Part shown: one piece after another, positions 27,925 through 42,900 of the stretch
Position numbering within the stretch: position 1 is the stretch's first letter
How the letters are laid out: the number at the start of each line of letters is the position of its first letter
Assembly: GCF_937616625.2 (NCBI RefSeq)
Contig: NC_065570.1
Coordinates: 66,863,665 to 66,927,664 of the forward strand
Source of the DNA: Mercurialis annua
Taxonomy: Eukaryota; Streptophyta; Magnoliopsida; Malpighiales; Euphorbiaceae
Length of the DNA: 64,000 nt
Direction: 5' to 3'
Notes under the pieces: generated by a model
Told to the model about the DNA's origin: nothing
Seen by the model: only the letters and a program-made list of their open reading frames with translations
The model's database searches: none
Program-made: the position numbers and the translations under genes

Positions 27925-30900
27925 ATGGAGGCGCTGCCGGAGACGACGAGGACGACGGAGAAAACGACGGCGAAGGTGGTGATAAAGAAAAGAGCTAATG
28001 GTGGCTCCGACAGTAGCAGAGGAGGTAGCAGTAACGGTAATAATGATAGTGGAGTGATTGTGGAAGAGAGAGAAAATGGAATGTTTGAGTATTTTGGATG
28101 GGTTTATCATTTAGGTACGAATTCAATTGGACATGAGTACTGTCATCTTCGTTTTCTGTTTGTTAGAGGCAAATATGTTGAAATGTATAAGCGCGATCCT
28201 CACGAGAATCCTGGTATTGTAAGTACCTTTTTTTTTACTTCTAATTTAACTATCATTAACATTGATTTTTTCACTTCAGATAATGATCTATGTAGCTGTT
28301 AGAACGCAATTGGATTATTCCATGTAGTTAGTGAACAATGAGTAATTTTGCAGTAGATGTAATGAAAATTTAAATCAGAATTATGTTGAGTATGTTCCTA
28401 AAATGTATAAGATTGTTGAGTTTGAATTGAACTTCATCAACCAATGTTGTATTCACTATGTTTATTCCATTTTTTTTTTCTGATTTCCGTGTGCTTAATT
28501 TTATATTTACTTTTGATTCTGAACCTTTTTTCCTCATCCAGAAACCTATTAGGAAGGGTGTTGCGGGGCCAACGCTTATGGTGGAGGAGGTAGGGCGTCG
28601 GAAGGTCAATGATGGGGTGAGGCTTTTGTTAATCTGGTTCTATTTTTTTCTCCCCTATTATCTATTCAGTATATTTTGTTTTATGGGACTCTTGTGTTTC
28701 TTGATGTCACTTATGATGCTTTCTTTTGTTTGTGACAAAATTGTCCGTCTCTTTGCTTTCTTTTCTTTGTAAGATCTTCATTCTTAACTTTTTTTCCTTG
28801 AATTTTGTGTAGGATCTTTATGTTTTGAGGTTTTATAATCGATTGGATGAGACAAAAAAGGGAGAAGTAAGTTGCAACTCACTCCAAATCAGTTCTCTAA
28901 TTCTTACTCTAGTTTTAAGAAATACTAGCAGTCTTTTGTGTTTTTCTGGTTGTGTGTGATAAATTAAATCAATTGTTGTGACTTGCTCTTTCATGCTATA
29001 AATTGTTACCAGTTCTAAGTAGTCACACTGTTCTACTGCAATTAGAGCTTTTACACTATAATTGTCTGTTTGTGAACCACATCTCACCTTTGGTTGTAGC
29101 TGGTATGAAGGAGAACTTCACGAACTAAAGAAATTAATTGTCATCAAAAGTGATAATTTATCTAATTCAAGAGAGACTGTCAAAAGGAAATGAAGAATTG
29201 CATGAAACAAAACCTTGAGCAGGACAAGGAAGACGACAACTTGCTTATCTTGGATTGTATTTGTGATGCTTACTGTGGTTCATACATTGTTTGAATTCAA
29301 ATGTAGATTCATGATTTGATTGAATGTCTATTTTCCTTTTTGTCTAGACATTCTATTTAGTTCTATATTTAAATTCTTTCAAAATGGAAAATGAGAATTA
29401 ATATACCATATCAAGTTATATCTAAATCCTTGTTTCTTTTTAAGATTGCTTGTGCTACAGCAGGAGAAGCTAGGAAATGGACGGAGGCATTTGATCATGC
29501 AAAGCAACAGGTATGTTCAACTTGAGTACTGAAAATAACATGGTCTGGTATATTGAACTTGAGCATTGCAAATAACATGCTTGGTGCTAAAGTTCTTATA
29601 GTGTGCATCTCTTATATGACCATCATGGTAGAAACATTTACCACTGCATCATCTATCTTGTTAGGGGACAGATTCAGAAAATTTACTTTGGATTATTAGA
29701 GAAAACAATATTTTATAAATATAAACTCTTGACTATTAGGGAAAAAATATTACCTTACTGATTTCTTTTTTATTATAATTTTTATATACTGTAACACAGA
29801 TTTATCATTATTTTTAAATAAAATTTGATTAACGTTGTTCCCTTTCAATTATTTCTCTTTATTTTGGGGTCAATATATTTAAAATATCGTTTTTTAATGT
29901 AAAATTTAGGGGCCATAGTGATAATTTATATGGTTTGAGGGCCTATATATTTAGATGATCTTTCCTAAAGAAAAAAGGTTCTGAGGTAGAAGGGGCAAGG
30001 CTCCCCATGGCCACCTATATGTATTTGCACATTAGTATTTCTTAGACCCCCAACTTTATTTTATTTTTTCAAACAGGCTTCTATTTATGTTCTGGAAGTG
30101 ATCCTTAATGGTAGTTATGTTAAATATACAAGTTTATCTCATTAAACTTCTTCTTTTGACAGGCCGAATTTGAGCTCATAAGAGGTGGTAGTACAAGAAA
30201 CAAGCTGAACATGGAAACTGAGTATGTACCATTGGGGTGCTTTATATTGTATAATATTTATTGAGTCTTGTGACTATACTGAAAAAATATTGTGTCATGA
30301 TAACAACCAATTCTTGAGATTCTTGAGAAGCCCAATATGAAAACGAGGTAGAGTTTGTTTCACTGGAACCCAAAAGAATTGCAAACTAAGTTCATTATTC
30401 CTTTGTTGTTGGCAAAGGCTATCAATCTATATTATCAATCTTCAACATCTTGTGCATTTTTGTATTTATATAGGTATTTTCACTGACTTATAATTGTTGT
30501 CTTTTTTTTTTTTGGGAAGGATCAATTTAGAAGGGCATCGGCCTAGAATGAGGCGGTATGCTCATGGACTAAAAAAGCTTATAAGAATCGGGCAAGGTGA
30601 GGTGGTGTAAATATGTTTGAAGTCTCTAAATATGACAATTTACTATAGCAACACATTTTTCCAATAATTCATTATACAATGGAATATTTCATGGACAATA
30701 AATTTGAAGATATAGATACAGCATTCTGAAATGTTAAGTTACTTCTTGGAACTTGATAACACGTGCTCACTGTAGCATCTGCATGTCTTATGAATGGTTG
30801 TATGTACTTTTTAGAGTAACCGAACCTGAATTGTATATAAGAATAAAATATAGATTTGAAGGGGAGATACATACTTTTAAAGGATTCGAATTTCATTATG

Positions 30901-33900
30901 CTGCGTAAGTCGTAACTATAACAATATCCTTATAGAATATACAGAAATACTTTAGATTTATAGTGTTAAAATACTGTAAATAAAGGATGACTTGTTTGGA
31001 TTTTTATCAAATTAACAGCCATACACAAGTCCCTCAAAGAAAAGGCTAATTGATTTAACAATCGCGGGACATTTCCTCTATGAAAGACACTCCATATTTC
31101 TGGCACGAAAGAAAGTTTATTTGGCCCGGGGATAAGAATCTTAAACACTTATACAAGATGATTTAAGAAATTTAGACTTCTAAAAGTTGCAAGTTTATGA
31201 TATATAAGGATAGTATTTTCATAAAATCATATGAAGCTATTTAAATATCTGATTTTTAATTAATTATTTTGGTATTTTCTATTAGTATGTGTTAATTAGA
31301 GCTTCTAGGTTCACAAATAACTTAGCAGTATTTATTGGATTTTATCAAGTGAGAGCTCTGAGCCCAAAAATTGTGAATAGCTCAAGCTAGTACAACTCAA
31401 CTCGATTAAATGGGATTGACTATATGGATTATTTTCTTTTAATCTGCACGTTTTTTTGCCACATCTTCAGAAAGGTCTAAAATCTTTAAATTATCTTAAC
31501 CTCCTCCAAATTTACTTAAGCCTAACTCTCCCTTTCTTTTGTAAATCAACCAATATTTTTTCATGTTACTGATGGTGTCCTTTTCTTTAATATTTGCAGG
31601 TCCAGAGATGCTTTTGCGTCAATCATCAGATTTGCGTACTAATGTCACGTCGGATAGATATCATGAGGGGGAGGTTGGAGATGCCATTGAAGCGCATGAA
31701 TGGAAATGTGTTCGCACTATGAATGGTATTTGTCGTTAGTATTGGCTAAAGTTTATCAAATTGTTGCCTATCAATCATTATTGCTAGAAATCATCTTTAC
31801 CTTCATCATTTGTTTCTTCTATGATCCTCAAACCAGTTCCTTATGCCTCTTTCTCATTGTACATTATGCTTCACTTATCAAAATTGGTTTATAACTTTAT
31901 ATTATTCTTGTTTTAGTAGTGATAAAGATCTATATTAGCATCTGGATGTCCTTTGATTTGCATATGCCATTTTGAAGATTATTTTCATCAAACTTGGTTG
32001 CTTTTAGACTAATGCCTTCTCTGGGCTCTGTCACTGCACATATTTTGACTTTTTTCATGAAAATTTGAAATTATGGTTTGCACTTCGAAAATGAGTGAAT
32101 TTATTGATATTAACACATGCTTCAACCGTGGCATGCAGATGTGGTCATGTTACTAGATCATGTAAAATTACCTTAGTGACGGAAAATCATACTAGCAGAT
32201 TTAGCAGCTTACAATCAATAATTCCATAGTTTTCGAAAATATAGCTATTGCTAGAAGCTAAGTTTTGATTCAACCAAATAAATAATTGTTTATCTCTGAC
32301 TTGGTTGTGATTGTAATTTGCATATAATAAGAAAAGTATATGCCAAAATTAATGTTTATTCTCCAAAAACGGCCATGTTTGTTAATTGGAAAATAGGTAA
32401 GAGCTTTCATGATGATTAATTTTACAGTCTAGTTTCTGTTGCTTTTTGGCCAAGTATCAAAGCAACAATTTATTGATTGTCTAAAAATGGAAAAGTACCA
32501 AACTGCAACAGAGATGAGTTTACAAATTTTTAGGCTGGATACAGATTGGCTTTTAGCCATTAAATGAACTAATTCTAAGCTATATTAAGTACATCACTTG
32601 CTTATTGAAAGAAAATCAGGACCACCGAGAAGGTCAATGAACCGAGAAAGAGGAGGAAAGTTTGGAAAAACATGCATGAATTGTAAATTGTTTCTTTTCT
32701 TGCATAATAGTCTCTTTTAGTTGGTGAATGGTGATTACAAGGCCTTCCTGAAAATGCAATAATTTTTTTTTTTTCATAAAAAGGTTAGTGACTGATCATG
32801 TAGACACTTGATACTGTCATGTTGGTGTATGTACATCATTAATTGGTTTTAAAGAAAATTAGAAAAACATTCATCTCAATTTCTAATACAAATTTCATTT
32901 CCTGTTGGTTTCAGGTGTTCGAATTTTTGAGGATGCCTCTAATTCTAAGGTATTTTTCATTGTACATGTCGCACTATTGTAAACAATTTATTCTCAAGAG
33001 ATTTCATGTAAGAAATGGAGGCTTCAGTACATGGTTTATGGGGCTTTCTGATTTCAATCTAGTTTAAATTGAGGAGCGCATAATAGAAAATGTCCCTCTT
33101 AGAAAAGAGAGAGCATTATCATCTAACACAATGTATTGCCGTTAGTAAATAGAATTAATATATAGATAAATTATAGATGACTCATTCAGGTGATTTCTTA
33201 AAATGGTAATTGCATGGTACTCCCTCCATCCCAAATTGATAGGCATTATTTCAAGTTTATTTATTCCAAATTATGGACACTCTATTACTCCCTCCGTCCC
33301 AATAGAGTTGTCCACTTTGAGAAATTTTTTTGTCCCGAAATTCTTATCCACTTGCAAAAAGTAACTAATTTTTACACTCAATTTTCCTTTATTACCCCTA
33401 TTTAATATCCACTAATGAGTAAATTGAAAGTAAATTGCAAGTGGACCCTATATTAAATAGGGGTATGACAAAAAAAATAAGGATAATTTTATAAAACTCA
33501 TAAACGATAATTGCTTTTCTTAAACTGTGTGATAAAGGCAAAGTGGACAACTCCATTGGGACGGGGGAGTATTACATTTATTAAGTTATTGTCAAATGTA
33601 CCCCCGTTAATTATAGTGGAGTCTTCAAAAGAATCAAAAAAACTCAAAAAGACAAAACCTACTACTATATTAAATAAGTACGAACGAGGTATTTTAAATT
33701 AACTCATTCTAGAGAACCTAAATTTTTTAATACCCTTATTTGTCCTAAACTGTAGGTTTCTTTGCTCATCCATGATTACCCGTTTGCTTACATTTTATTT
33801 ATTGTGTTGTACCAGACTGAACATGTGAACAACCTGAAGAGCTTGAGTTTAACTTTCATAATTGTGTACTTTGTGTAGACTGGTAAGGGAATTCTTGTGC

Positions 33901-36900
33901 AAGCTGTTGGCGTAATTGATGCCAGTGCTGATACTGTTTTTGAAGTCATTTTAAATGTTGATCGGCATCAAAGATATGAGTACGTTACTTGACCAGTCTT
34001 CTAGAGTTTTCAAAGTAACAAAGGAATACTTGCTTGAGAGATGTAAATACATAGTTGATACATTTTATATTTTACAATGATTCTTTTCATCTGATTTGTT
34101 AAAGGAAAAAAATCATTACAGGTGGGATGCTTTGACAGGTGACCTGGAGCTTTTGGATTCTTATGATGGACACTATGATGTTGTCTATGGGACGTTTGAT
34201 CCAAAATACCTCACTCGGTAAATTAATAGTATATTTCATTTTGTGTTTTTCGAATTTCATATCTGCATTGCTGCCTATTTGTCATGAGTGTCTGTTTGAT
34301 TTAGCTGAGTTGAAAATTTATCCACAATTTAGGTGTTTACATATTCTCTTTTTTTAACCTTAAAGGCCCAAATCTTTGTAAGTTGTGTAAATAAATCTAA
34401 ATAAAGCCATTCACCTTTCATTTTATATGGACCAATAAGCAGTTGTCTTTCGAAATAGGTTTTTGACAACCTACCAATTAGTTTGGAGTAAAATCGGTTA
34501 GTTGGATTATTTTGGTTAAACCGTGAAAGTCCCTCTTGCTACCCTGCTGGCCTGAAAGTCCCTCTTGCTATCTTGTTACAATTGCTTATTTTATTATGAA
34601 AAATCTTCAGTGTTCTCAGTCTTAGTTCCTTATATCAATAGAAGATAACATGCTAGCCTATTTATACATCTAAAGTAATTTACAAACAATCATTTTATAA
34701 TATATTTATCTTTCAGTTGCATATGTCATTACTATCTTTTGCATAATATATCTTACTTATAATTTTGTTCTGGTCCTCCAAATTCAAAACTGGGAAGAAA
34801 GTTTTTTATATGTATAGCACTTAAGATATGTTGGAAATATCAAGACATTAATTATCGAGTTGTCTCTTTATCTTAAGTTCATGTTGTTTCTTACATGATT
34901 TTTTTTTTATGTTTACTTGTTTGATAATGTCTTTCACAGTTGGCGGTCTAAAAGAGATTTTGTCTTCTCTAGGCAATGGTTTCGCGGCCAAGATGGAACA
35001 TACAGTAAGCAAACATATTGCTTAATTTATAAAACTTTTGCCATCACGTTATAGGAAACACCATCTTGAACTAGCCTCTCTATCCTCCCTTGGTTTCTAA
35101 GAATGTCTAAGGCTTCCTATCTCAATCTCATCACCAGATTGGCATTTTTATGTTGTGGTACGACCATAATATTGCTGGTTTCGTGATAATGGCATGAATT
35201 AGGCGGATTTGAAGTCTTGGATAATCTGTCAAATTCTGACCTTGGGCTGCTGATGTGAAGTGAGGTTTCCAAGTTTAGGAATTATTTAAACTATTTATTA
35301 TTCATTAAACTAGTCTTGTCTTGTAATATTGTATTTGGGTTGTCTAGTTTCTAAAATCATTTAGGAAGTATTTATCGATTAGGTAAATTTAAAGTTTAAG
35401 TTTTTTTTAAGGATTATTTCTGATTATTTTTTAATTATAACTTGGAGTTCTCTTCGGCATTGATTAAGCTTGTCATTACAATACATGTTTAACAAAATGC
35501 AGTTACAGTTATAGTTTGATGGGCCAATATGGTATTTGGCGTAATATAGTGCAAGATAGGATTTTGAATGAGCTGCTCTGCTGAAAACTGATAAACATAC
35601 CAAAATTAGTGTGAATCACGGTCTGATCCATTTTGTCTCACTTCTTATTTTACTTATAACATTGGTTTTTGCTTTTTTCATTTTCGTACTGTCTTGTAGA
35701 TCATTACAGTAACTAAATTGTGGTCATTTTTCTGGATAGCTGACATAATTTTCATTTATTTATGTAGCAATTTTGCATTTTCCAGCCGTACATAAGAAGC
35801 GGCCACCAAAATCTGGATATCGACGTACAAAAATCAACCGTAAGAGAAATAAATTTATACATTGAAATATTTCTAGAATACCTGAAGCATTTGTCTTGCT
35901 CAACTGCTTACTGCTGCACATTTCATGAGAATGTTAATAATTTAAGTTTAAGCAGTCAAAATGATCTGAATGTTGTAAACTGCATCTACATTGGGAATCA
36001 AATCGATTTTGAAAAGCTTTCAGTGTATCATGCATACATTAGTTTAACATAATGAAGGTGGTGTTGGACCCAGAGGGAGCCAAACACTTGGGCAGAGTAC
36101 AACCATTAGCCATATAAGAGAACCACAACGATGGGTTTGAAAACTATGGGTTCGAAACCATATTCAAACGAAAAGTTTAAAGCATGGATAGGTCATTCTC
36201 ATTTATTTATTCCTCACTCCACTCATATCTTTTTATTGTGGATTTCTGTCACACTTAAAATCCTAACAATCTCTTACCCCCTTATATGTTCGTCATTCCA
36301 CTTATATTTTTCCATTGTGAAATTTTCATTTTTATATTCCAACAATCTCATCCTCATATGTGAAACTCTTCCACATTTTACCCCTCTCTTCTAAGAGGAA
36401 TCCATTTACTCCACCAAACCTACTTTTTCAGAGTGTGTGATTATGCTTGCTTCAAGAGCTCACATGCCATACCTTGCTATTACCAAGGCACACTTGAAAG
36501 TTTTCCACTGTTTCTCAAGTCACGTCTTATCACCTCCTTGGCCTTTTTATCTATAGTTGCATTGTCTCCTATTTTCTCTCGGTTTTTATTCATAACTTTG
36601 GGATGAATAATTTGATTGTGTTGGAATTCAAATTTTCCATTATGAATCAGCTGCTAGCTTGCAGACTTATGTTTCTGTTGATGCATGTTTATGTATTATC
36701 AGATCACTAATCTTCTCTCAAGAAGACATTTCTGCGTTTTGGTTGAATTTTTACATTTTTATCTGCCCAGTGAAAGTGTATCTGCTCCATGTTCAATGCT
36801 CTCAGTTACAAACATGACCCTCAATTGACTTGCCCTTGTTTTTGTCTCACGCTCTTCTCTTATTGTTACTGTAGCTTCTACATGGGAGATTAGAGATTTA

Positions 36901-39900
36901 AATGCACCAATGGGTTCAAATACCACCAGATGTATCCTGACGCAAACATTGGAGATACATCATGCAGGATGGTTAAGATGGAAGACAAACCGTTGCTCAA
37001 AGTTTGAAAAGACTATCCCTTATGCATTGTTGTCTCAAGTTTCAGGTTGGTTTTAATATTTATTCTTGTTCTCCTTATTTGCTATATCTATCACACAAAA
37101 CTGTGGTTTATTATGACCTGCATGGGTGGACTAGTTTGCTGGATACCCACTTCCCACTTGCCAAAATATCCCTTGTTAAAACCTATTTTCAAGCAGTTTT
37201 TGTATCTTATTGATGACGGTTTTGAAAATTGAAAAAGGAATTCAAGAATGTGTCTCTCTAGTCATTAGATGTGTCTTGATTGTGCATGATGATAACAGTT
37301 TAGCTAGCAGAATAATTCGCCTTTTTGATGATTTTTTCAAAGGGGCGCTAAAAGTTCAATTATCACAGATGTTCAGTTATTTTATTTCTTCAGGATAAAA
37401 CCAAAGAAGACAATATACATTCTGTATTACAACTTTTTATGAAATATTAATTGTAGGGGCATTTGTTTACTCTCAATTTATTGCTGAGCAGGTTTGAAGG
37501 AATATATTGGAGCTAATCCTGCTCTAAAAACTAAATATGCCACCACGGTTATCCATTCAAAAATTTCTGAAGATTTCACCTCCAGCAGTGAATATGGGGA
37601 TGCAGAAATCCAAGATGAGTTCTATGATGCAATTGCTGCTGATTCATCATCATCAGAAGAGAGTGAGGATGAAGGTCAACCAGTCAAGGAGGTTGTTCTC
37701 TTTCTTTATTAATTCTTATCGTCTCTTTTTTCTGTATTGGCATTCTGAATAAGTCTCATTACTGAATTTATATCAAACTTTCTTACGTTGCATTGGTATC
37801 TTGTGAATTGCTTTTATATAATATAAGTCATAAAAGAAAGAACTCAAATGAAAGCTGCCATTTTATAAAACAGGACAAGAAAGTCAAATTGAAGAATGTT
37901 TCATGGGCCATTGCAAGCTTAGCTTTGAGACGAAATTCAGGTCCTTTCATTGCTTATTTATATATTTTAAATGTATTTATGCAATAAAACATCAATATCC
38001 ATAATGTTCTTATTCTACTGTTTCTTTTGCATTGGTATTTTGGTTTTCTAATTATATTGGAGCTTCGATTACAAAAGCAGTCCCCTTCTTTCATAGAAGA
38101 GAAGTTGTCTGCTTTTTACTCATTTCCTTGATGAGGAAACTTGGCATTTTTTTTTCTTTAATGATATATTAACAGAGACGACATTTAGAGGAATAAATAC
38201 TGTGTATAATTGTATATATTTTGACATATCTTTTGCTTTTGCCTGCTCATATGTTTTATGATCAATATGATTAATTTTATTGTCACTAGCCTTCTAATTA
38301 AAGACCTATTATTATTAACTGTTGCTTCAATAATTTTAAATAGTGACAATAGCTTCAATAGTGAACTTCAATAGTTAATTTTAGCCATTTTTTTATGAGT
38401 ATTTGATTCTCCCTCTTTTTTTTTCTATTTAGAGAAAAATGCCAAGTACTGCAATTGTTTATATTATTGAAAGTTGACAGCCACTATTTTACCATTTAAT
38501 AAAAAATTACTCGTAGAACATTCTTAGCTAATTTGCAGCAGTCGTAATGTAAAATAGTATCTTGGTTTCTGTTCCACCATCTATACTAACGGTTATGCTT
38601 GCAGCTCTCGATGCGAATAAGGAATTGGATTCTAGTGTAGCTCCAATTGATATTGATATAAGCCAATTCCATGGCTACCTACCCAAAGGAAAGGATGAGA
38701 AGGACTCGAGTTGTTGGACTTCTCCAAATGGCAATGGATTTATGATTAGAGGAAAAACTTATCTAAAGGATCATGCTAAGGTTTTCTTTTTCTTTTTTCT
38801 TTGTAAAAAGCATTCATTTTGGTATGTACTGTAAGCTGTGTTTTATACAAAGATTTCTTTCATGGTGCATCCTGTATCAGATCATTTGGTAGTTAAGAGT
38901 GGGTCAAAAAAAATATTTGTAGTCTAACTGCTTTGACATGGAAGAGCAGAAAATGGCCTTTTCTAGTTAAATATCTGTAATGAATGCAACAAAGTTTTAT
39001 TTTTTATTTTTGCAGATCTGAGATTACTTTGTGGGTAAAAATTGTCTGAACTGGAAATGAACTTGCTTAGCTTTCGTTTTAATAACTATTGTTTTTGCTT
39101 TCTGCTGCTATACCATGGGAGATTTAACTTTTAATATTGTTCAGATAATGGGTGGGGATCCCCTGCTTAAGCTCATAGCCGTGGATTGGTTCAAAGTTGA
39201 TAACACTATGGACAGAATTTCATTGCATCCCAAGTGTCTTGTGCAGGTAAACTATAGTTTTCAAGTTACCAGTGTGTGGAGGTAAACTATAGTTTTCAAG
39301 TTACTAGTGTGTGGAGGTACCAGTCCTTTGTAATTGTTTTTATTTCTTATAATTGGTCTGGAACTTCTTTTTCTTATGCTTTTTATAAGCATTCAATTAT
39401 TTTCCCTAGCAGAAAGGGCCTTTGTTGTTTATGAATTGAGAAAATTTGTGAATATGAAGGACTAAAATGAACTGCTCAAGAAAGGAGACTGGATTATGGG
39501 ATTTTGTAAAACTGCTAATTAAGCTAAAGAGGGATGCTTGGATATTTAGGATCCAGTTTATCCCTTTACCTTTTTCTGGGATAAGATTGTATTTACATAT
39601 AGGGAAGGATGACTTACTTTTTACCATTGCAATTATCAACTCTTCTGTTCAAAAATTCTTCATTCATTGCTACTGTGAGTTCGCTGTCTTCTCAATGCAA
39701 AAATTTATCCTGTTCACTTTAACCTTTCTATTTAATAGCTAGTGGATTCTAGGTCCTTAGTCGTCTGTTGGAAAACAATTGCAAAATATTTGGTGAATGA
39801 GATTTTCGTGGATTTTTTCTTGAAAAAATATTGTGTTTGTAATTTAATTTCTAATTAAATTGCAGTTTTGCACTGCAGAAGGATTTTTTTTTTATTTTTT

Positions 39901-42900
39901 TTTTTATGAATACAGCGAAAGAAAAGTTATTTGTCATTAATTATATTTTTGTCCATTTCAGACAGAGGCTGGAAAAAATCTTCCTTTCATCCTCGTTATC
40001 AATCTTCAGGTATGTTGATCAATGCATTTCAATCTCCTTCTTGCCCTGTTTTTGCACCAAGTAAATAATAAGAAGTCCATAAATTTAGCGTTCCTCCAAC
40101 CCTGACACTTAATTTTGAATTTGTAGCAATAGTCCCTACCCTCTAGTTTCTCTTTCTAATGTGCGCGCCATGTTGATTTTGATTTCTTGTATTGACAAAC
40201 ATAGAATCAGGATCTGATCATGAATGAGAGAAAAATTTGAGCTTTAACCCAATTGTTAACAAGTAACATAGTCTCTCTCTTATTGATTAGCTATAACGTT
40301 CCCTGTCAGCTTATTTCACTGAACCAAAAACTGTCATGGAATGCCAGCAAGCCAAAAATCTTAGTGAAAGAAACTGTGCACTTATTAAAAAATTGCTGTA
40401 AGGTCTAAAAATCAATACAATTTATGTTTCTTTCAAGGAGTTTTTTTTAGCTGACCTCTGATGAGCCACAAATATAACACAGCGATGAGTACCTCCAGCT
40501 TTATATTCATCCAAGTCTACATAAATTTAAAAATACCAAATCAAACTACCCTTGAATTTCCTCAGGAGAGTAATAAATATAACAAAGAAGGATGCTAGTT
40601 TGTTAGGTTGATGAACAGCATTGACATATTAATTAGATACCTTAAAAAATATTTCTGGTTTTAAGAAGGTTTTATCTATCTTTTAAATACTAATCTGTAT
40701 GTTACATTCCTCTTTCAGATTCCAGGAAAACCAAACTACAGTATGGTACTCTACTATGCCTCAGACAGGCCAGTAAATGAACAATCTTTGTTGGGTAAAT
40801 TTATTGATGGCACAGACATGTTTCGTGATTCGAGATTTAAACTAATACCAAGTATCATTGAGGTATTAAACACATTTAAGCATGTGATGGTGCACCACTC
40901 TTTTGGCTTTTTGCTTCATTGCAATGTGGTGGAAGCTCATCTCTTTTTAAAATTGGCAGGGATACTGGATGGTCAAGCGTGCAGTTGGGTCAAAAGCTTG
41001 CCTTTTGGGCAAAGCTGTAACCTGCAAATATCTCAGACAAGACAATTTTCTGGAGGTAATAATTTTTCCATTTTTCTTCCTCATGGCAGGCTTGCTAGAG
41101 TTCTCAAGCTTTTAATATTCGTATTAGGGAAAAATACATTATTGTTTTTGTAGTATTCAAGATTTAAGATGGCAGGTTGAGTTCTACTATTTTTCCATCT
41201 TTATTTTGTGTTACTGTTTGAATAAAACTATTACTGTTTCTTTCTTTTCTGTGCATATGAATATCAATTTTTTTTTTCATTTACCCCTGTATTCATGGAA
41301 AAACTGCATTATTTTCTAGTAAGTAGCCTGGTCAGGGATTTAACAATGCACTTCTTTTTTTATTCAGAACATGTTTTTAAATTTTTCATAGGTAAAAAGA
41401 ATGAAAATGTAAAAATTTTCCAGTTGATCTTTTTCAGTAGTGTAGATCTGTTCCAAAATCAAATTTGATGAAAGATGCTACTCTAATTGTTTTTTTCACC
41501 ATGTATCATACACTGAAATAACGAACATTGGACACTGTAATGCAGTAGTGGAGCCTTAAGAGTTAAGATCAGACCTCTGCCACTCTGGCTTGGTATCTAG
41601 TGAAGTTGCAACTTTGATATGCATGTTTACCCATTGTGTTCAAGCATGCATGAACACATAAATATTTGTTTAATTCACTGTAGTATGAAAATATAGGGTT
41701 AATTACCAAAAAAAGAAAAACTTTCAGGATCTTGTCAATCATTGCCCAATCTTTTAAAGTTTTCAAATTATATTACCAAACTTCAATTTGATTTCAATTA
41801 TGCCAATCAGATCAAATCAAACTTGAGTATGAAAATAGTGGGTTTAATTACCAAAAAAAGAAAAACTTTCAGGATCTTGTCAATTATTGCCCAATCTTTT
41901 AAAGTTTTCAAATTATATTACCAAACTTCAATTTGATTTCAATTATACCAATCAGATCAAATCAAACTTGATTTCGCGGATCTAGCTGATGTGGCAAAGA
42001 TACCTATTTAGTTAAAAAAAGTACCGAGTCAGCTAAATAAGAATGCTGATTAATCTGGTGACTCATTTTCCCACTGTCTCCATATCTAGTGAAGTTGCAA
42101 CTTTGCTATGTAAATTTCCACATTCCGTATTCAAGCATGCATGAGCAGATAGTTATTTATTTACTTTACTTATAATATGAAAACATTTAATTGGCACTCT
42201 GCATCTTTATTCTACAATGAAAATTAGAGGGAGTGTTGAAGATACACATTTGCGAGTAGAAGGTTAAGTGTTTGAAGTTGTATAAATATCTCCTATATCA
42301 CCACATTTATGTTAAATGACTAAGATGAGAATAAATTATTCAATCTTTCCATCTATGGGCACTGTTTCATTTCATCACAATCTGTTATTGACTTATTGCA
42401 TTACCAACCTTTTTGTCTTTTCTTAATTTTTTACTTTAGTGTAAAGCTCATAAGATTGAAATAGCTTGATATTTTGTTGTACCAGTGATAAATCTAGTTT
42501 TTAAAAGTGGAAGTATGCGTATTAGCTAACTTAGAGGTTCACTTTTGCACAACGAATTCTTGCAGTAAAGTTGGCCTGCTAGTTATATACCTATTAACTT
42601 AACTATTGCTAAAACTATGTGCAGATTGATGTAGACATAGGATCATCGTCTGTAGCAAGGAGCGTCATTGGCCTTGTACTCGGATATGTCACAAGCTTAG
42701 TTGTTGATCTTGCAATTTTGATTGAGGTTCGTGTCCTTATGGCGCATTTATTTTCAAAGAAGTTTTATTCTTTTATATTATGGCCCTTATGGGACATTGA
42801 TAGTAGATGGTGTGTCTATTGGAACTTGTTATACACTTATAAACTGCTGATGTTGAAAGAAAATACAAAACATGTTATGAGCTGTTGTGCTTGTATTGCA

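Noticed and set aside
36054..36420. Possible solo LTR in an EDR2-like intron (TGTTGG start)
   Set aside because: No matching terminus or target duplication could be found.
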